Assembly: GCA_012103455.1 (NCBI GenBank)
Contig: WLWT01000001.1
Location: 3,727,288 to 3,791,287 of the forward strand
Length of the DNA: 64,000 nt
Direction: 5' to 3'
Source: Gammaproteobacteria bacterium
GTDB lineage: Bacteria; Pseudomonadota; Gammaproteobacteria; HK1
Under the pieces are notes generated by a model. It saw nothing but the letters and a program-made list of their open reading frames with translations. It did not search any database and was not told the origin of the DNA. This document shows, one piece after another, positions 62,429 to 64,000 of this stretch (positions within the stretch are counted from its first letter, which is position 1; every line of letters begins with the position of its first letter). The position numbers and the translations under genes were made by a program.

Positions 62429-64000
62429 TCAGAAACTCGTGCCGAAGGTGAATTGGAAGGACTCCGTCTCATCACCGCCCCTGGTTTTAAGTGGAACGCC
62501 CCAACTGAACGTGAGGGCGCCCAACGGTGACAGATAGATGGCACCCAAGCCAGTAGAATAGCGTAGATCGCCGAGATCGAAATCCTGGTTGTCACCATAG
62601 ACGTTGCCGATATCAAAAAACCCGGTCAACCGAAACTGCTTGATGTCGGACAGGAACGGCACCGGTAGCACGATCTCCGCGGATCCAACCATTTTGAAGT
62701 TACCGCCAAAAGGCTCATTTAACGAATCCCTGGGGCCTAATGTGTTGGCTTTGAACCCGCGCACCGAGCGGATACCGCCAGCAAAGAAATTGTCGGTAAG
62801 TGGCAAGGAATCGGTATCGCCATAACCGTCACCATAGCCGATCTCACCTTCCAAGATCAGTGTGTAGTCATCCAGCAAAGAGACGAACTGCTGATGGTAG
62901 AGTTCCGTTTTGAAGTACGTGATATCCCCCCCTGGGACCGCAACCTCGCCGCTCAAGCGGGTTACGCTTCCCTTATCGGGCAAGATGCGGCGGTTGCGTG
63001 TATCCCGGGCAAAGCTGGCGGTACCCAAAAAGGCGAGGAATTCACCGTCCACGCTGCGATCGAAGGCGACAATCTCATTGGAGGCATTACTGCCCGGGGA
63101 AAACCGAGTGTGTTCTACCCGCACTCCCAGGTCTATAAAATCAAACTCGGTAATAGGTATGCCGAAATTAAACGCACCCTGGATTTCATCAAGGGTATAG
63201 CGGGACAGATTAGCATCTGCCGCATCGGTTTCCCTGTAGTCCGCCTCAAAACCCAAACTGACACCATCATCGGTGAAATAAGGATTGGTAAAGCCGAGAC
63301 CGAAGGCACGGTTCACATCACTGTTGTTGAACGTTACCGACACCCGGTTCCCGGTCCCTAGAAAGTTCTCCTGCGCAATCTCGGAGTTGAATATGAATCC
63401 TTGGGTCTGCGAGTAGCCGATACCGGCCAACAGGTTGCCCGAGGAACGCTCTTCCACGGTAATCTCAACGTCTACTTGATCTTGTGTCCCCGGAACAGCC
63501 GGCGTCTCCACGTTGACTGCATCGAAGAAACCCAAACGCTCAAGCCGCGTCTTGGAGCGCTCCACTTTAGAGGTATCGATCCACGCCCCTTCGAGCTGTC
63601 TCATTTCCCGCCGCAACACTTCATCGCGGGTCTTGGCGTTGCCTTTGAAAGTAATACGGCGTACATAAACCCGCTTGCCCGGATCAACGAAGAAAGAAAC
63701 CTTAACTTGACGATTCTCGTTATCGATATCGGGAACCGCGTTAACGTTGGCAAAAGAATAACCCTCCTGACCTAAGCGGGTAGCCAGCGCAGTGGTCGAT
63801 TCAGTGACTTTTTTACGCGAGAACACATCGCCCTGGCGCAGCACCACAAGCCCGGTCAGCTCCTGCGGTGCTACCACCAAATCGCCAATGATATCGACTG
63901 AACTCACCCGGAAACGGTCGCCCTCGGTCACGTTGATGGTGATATAAACATCCTGTTTGTCGGGCGAGATCGACACTTGCGTGGAGTCGATGCGAAAGTT
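62429..64000 (-). CDS. bamA: Outer-membrane protein assembly factor BamA, C-terminal part (5' end outside window)
   Basis: The frame is open to the right edge. Last POTRA domains: VYITINVTEGDRFRVSSVDI and VKVSFFVDPGKRVYVRRITF, then GNAKTRDEVLRREMRQLEGA. The Omp85 barrel contains the VRGF lid-lock motif (FFAGGIRSVRGFKANTLGPR). The terminal strand ends in the aromatic FQFTFGTSF. About 523 codons are visible of roughly 760-800. Essential for insertion of outer-membrane proteins. No defect seen. Confidence 0.93.
   Translation of the reverse strand, partial: NFRIDSTQVSISPDKQDVYITINVTEGDRFRVSSVDIIGDLVVAPQELTGLVVLRQGDVFSRKKVTESTTALATRLGQEGYSFANVNAVPDIDNENRQVKVSFFVDPGKRVYVRRITFKGNAKTRDEVLRREMRQLEGAWIDTSKVERSKTRLERLGFFDAVNVETPAVPGTQDQVDVEITVEERSSGNLLAGIGYSQTQGFIFNSEIAQENFLGTGNRVSVTFNNSDVNRAFGLGFTNPYFTDDGVSLGFEADYRETDAADANLSRYTLDEIQGAFNFGIPITEFDFIDLGVRVEHTRFSPGSNASNEIVAFDRSVDGEFLAFLGTASFARDTRNRRILPDKGSVTRLSGEVAVPGGDITYFKTELYHQQFVSLLDDYTLILEGEIGYGDGYGDTDSLPLTDNFFAGGIRSVRGFKANTLGPRDSLNEPFGGNFKMVGSAEIVLPVPFLSDIKQFRLTGFFDIGNVYGDNQDFDLGDLRYSTGLGAIYLSPLGALTFSWGVPLKTRGGDETESFQFTFGTSF

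Noticed and set aside
1..64000. tRNA, rRNA or riboswitch genes
   Set aside because: No cloverleaf with a GTTCGAATC-type arm, no rRNA blocks and no known riboswitch core were recognised by eye. A covariance-model search would settle this.

Overview
The window looks like the chromosome of a GC-rich gammaproteobacterium with a heavily rearranged genome. The evidence is the bamA-skp pair at the right edge, an Frc/TctAB/FadR-type organic-acid locus, TRAP and BMP-type ABC importers, a TonB-dependent receptor remnant and proteobacterial type I secretion genes. Very many genes are broken by nonsense codons, internal deletions or frameshifts, or are cut at insertion-sequence ends. This fits a lineage in active genome decay, perhaps host-associated; that last step is inference.

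Layout. 1-5.4 kb: betaine-type catabolism (gamma-butyrobetaine hydroxylase, cut by the window edge; a hydroxyproline-betaine epimerase-like enolase-superfamily enzyme) mixed with an IS91 remnant, a broken quinone oxidoreductase, a broken class III aminotransferase and two MITEs. 5.9-10.2 kb: a compact minus-strand sugar-modification operon. 10.7-16.5 kb: a cold-shock-type RRM protein, a lone CoxL-like molybdenum hydroxylase subunit, a thioesterase, a GhrA-like reductase and an alpha/beta hydrolase. 16.7-23 kb: formyltransferase, formyl-CoA transferase (frc), a GntR/FadR regulator, TctA/TctB and a quinone oxidoreductase. A near-identical GGTATA-N3-TATACM operator lies before the formyltransferase and before tctBA. 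23-28.8 kb: a defence-island remnant with an IetAS module (AAA ATPase plus subtilisin-like protease; the protease has a nonsense codon near its end), fragments of a Mod-type methyltransferase and a helicase, then an IS91 end and two truncated genes. 28.9-37.3 kb: a nearly gapless gene train of a split Rieske oxygenase, a GST-like protein, a purine/nucleoside-type ABC importer and a guanine-deaminase-like enzyme. It resembles the NdmC/D/E logic of methylxanthine N-demethylation. 37.5-40.3 kb: an exported hydrolase, a TonB receptor pseudogene and an HTH fragment. 40.5-48.3 kb: a CRISPR type I-G interference cassette (csb1, csb2, cas3, csb3/cas8-like) with only a stub of cas4-cas1 and no array. 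48.7-54.7 kb: a PanB-like enzyme, TRAP transporter and GntR regulator, plus pseudogenes. 54.8-61.8 kb: decayed DNA (MmeI-like methyltransferase, IS630, RTX fragment in a TIR-bounded element, type I secretion genes split by an IS5-family element). 61.9-64 kb: skp and partial bamA.

The most unusual object is the csb2 gene. A complete phosphoribosyltransferase domain (about residues 234-470, with an intact VDDFVGQGGT PRPP loop) sits in frame between the Cas5-like and Cas6-like halves of this CRISPR type I-G backbone/processing subunit. The cassette is bracketed by degenerate direct repeats that appear to be IS91-family 3' ends, and a third copy follows the IetAS module. A second theme is one family of short MITEs (four copies, ends GGGCACCTCTAAAAAT) together with its probable, now amber-mutated, IS5-family parent. 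One copy changed the end of a reading frame, one hosts a second nested MITE, and one sits in the loop of an intercistronic hairpin of the TRAP operon.
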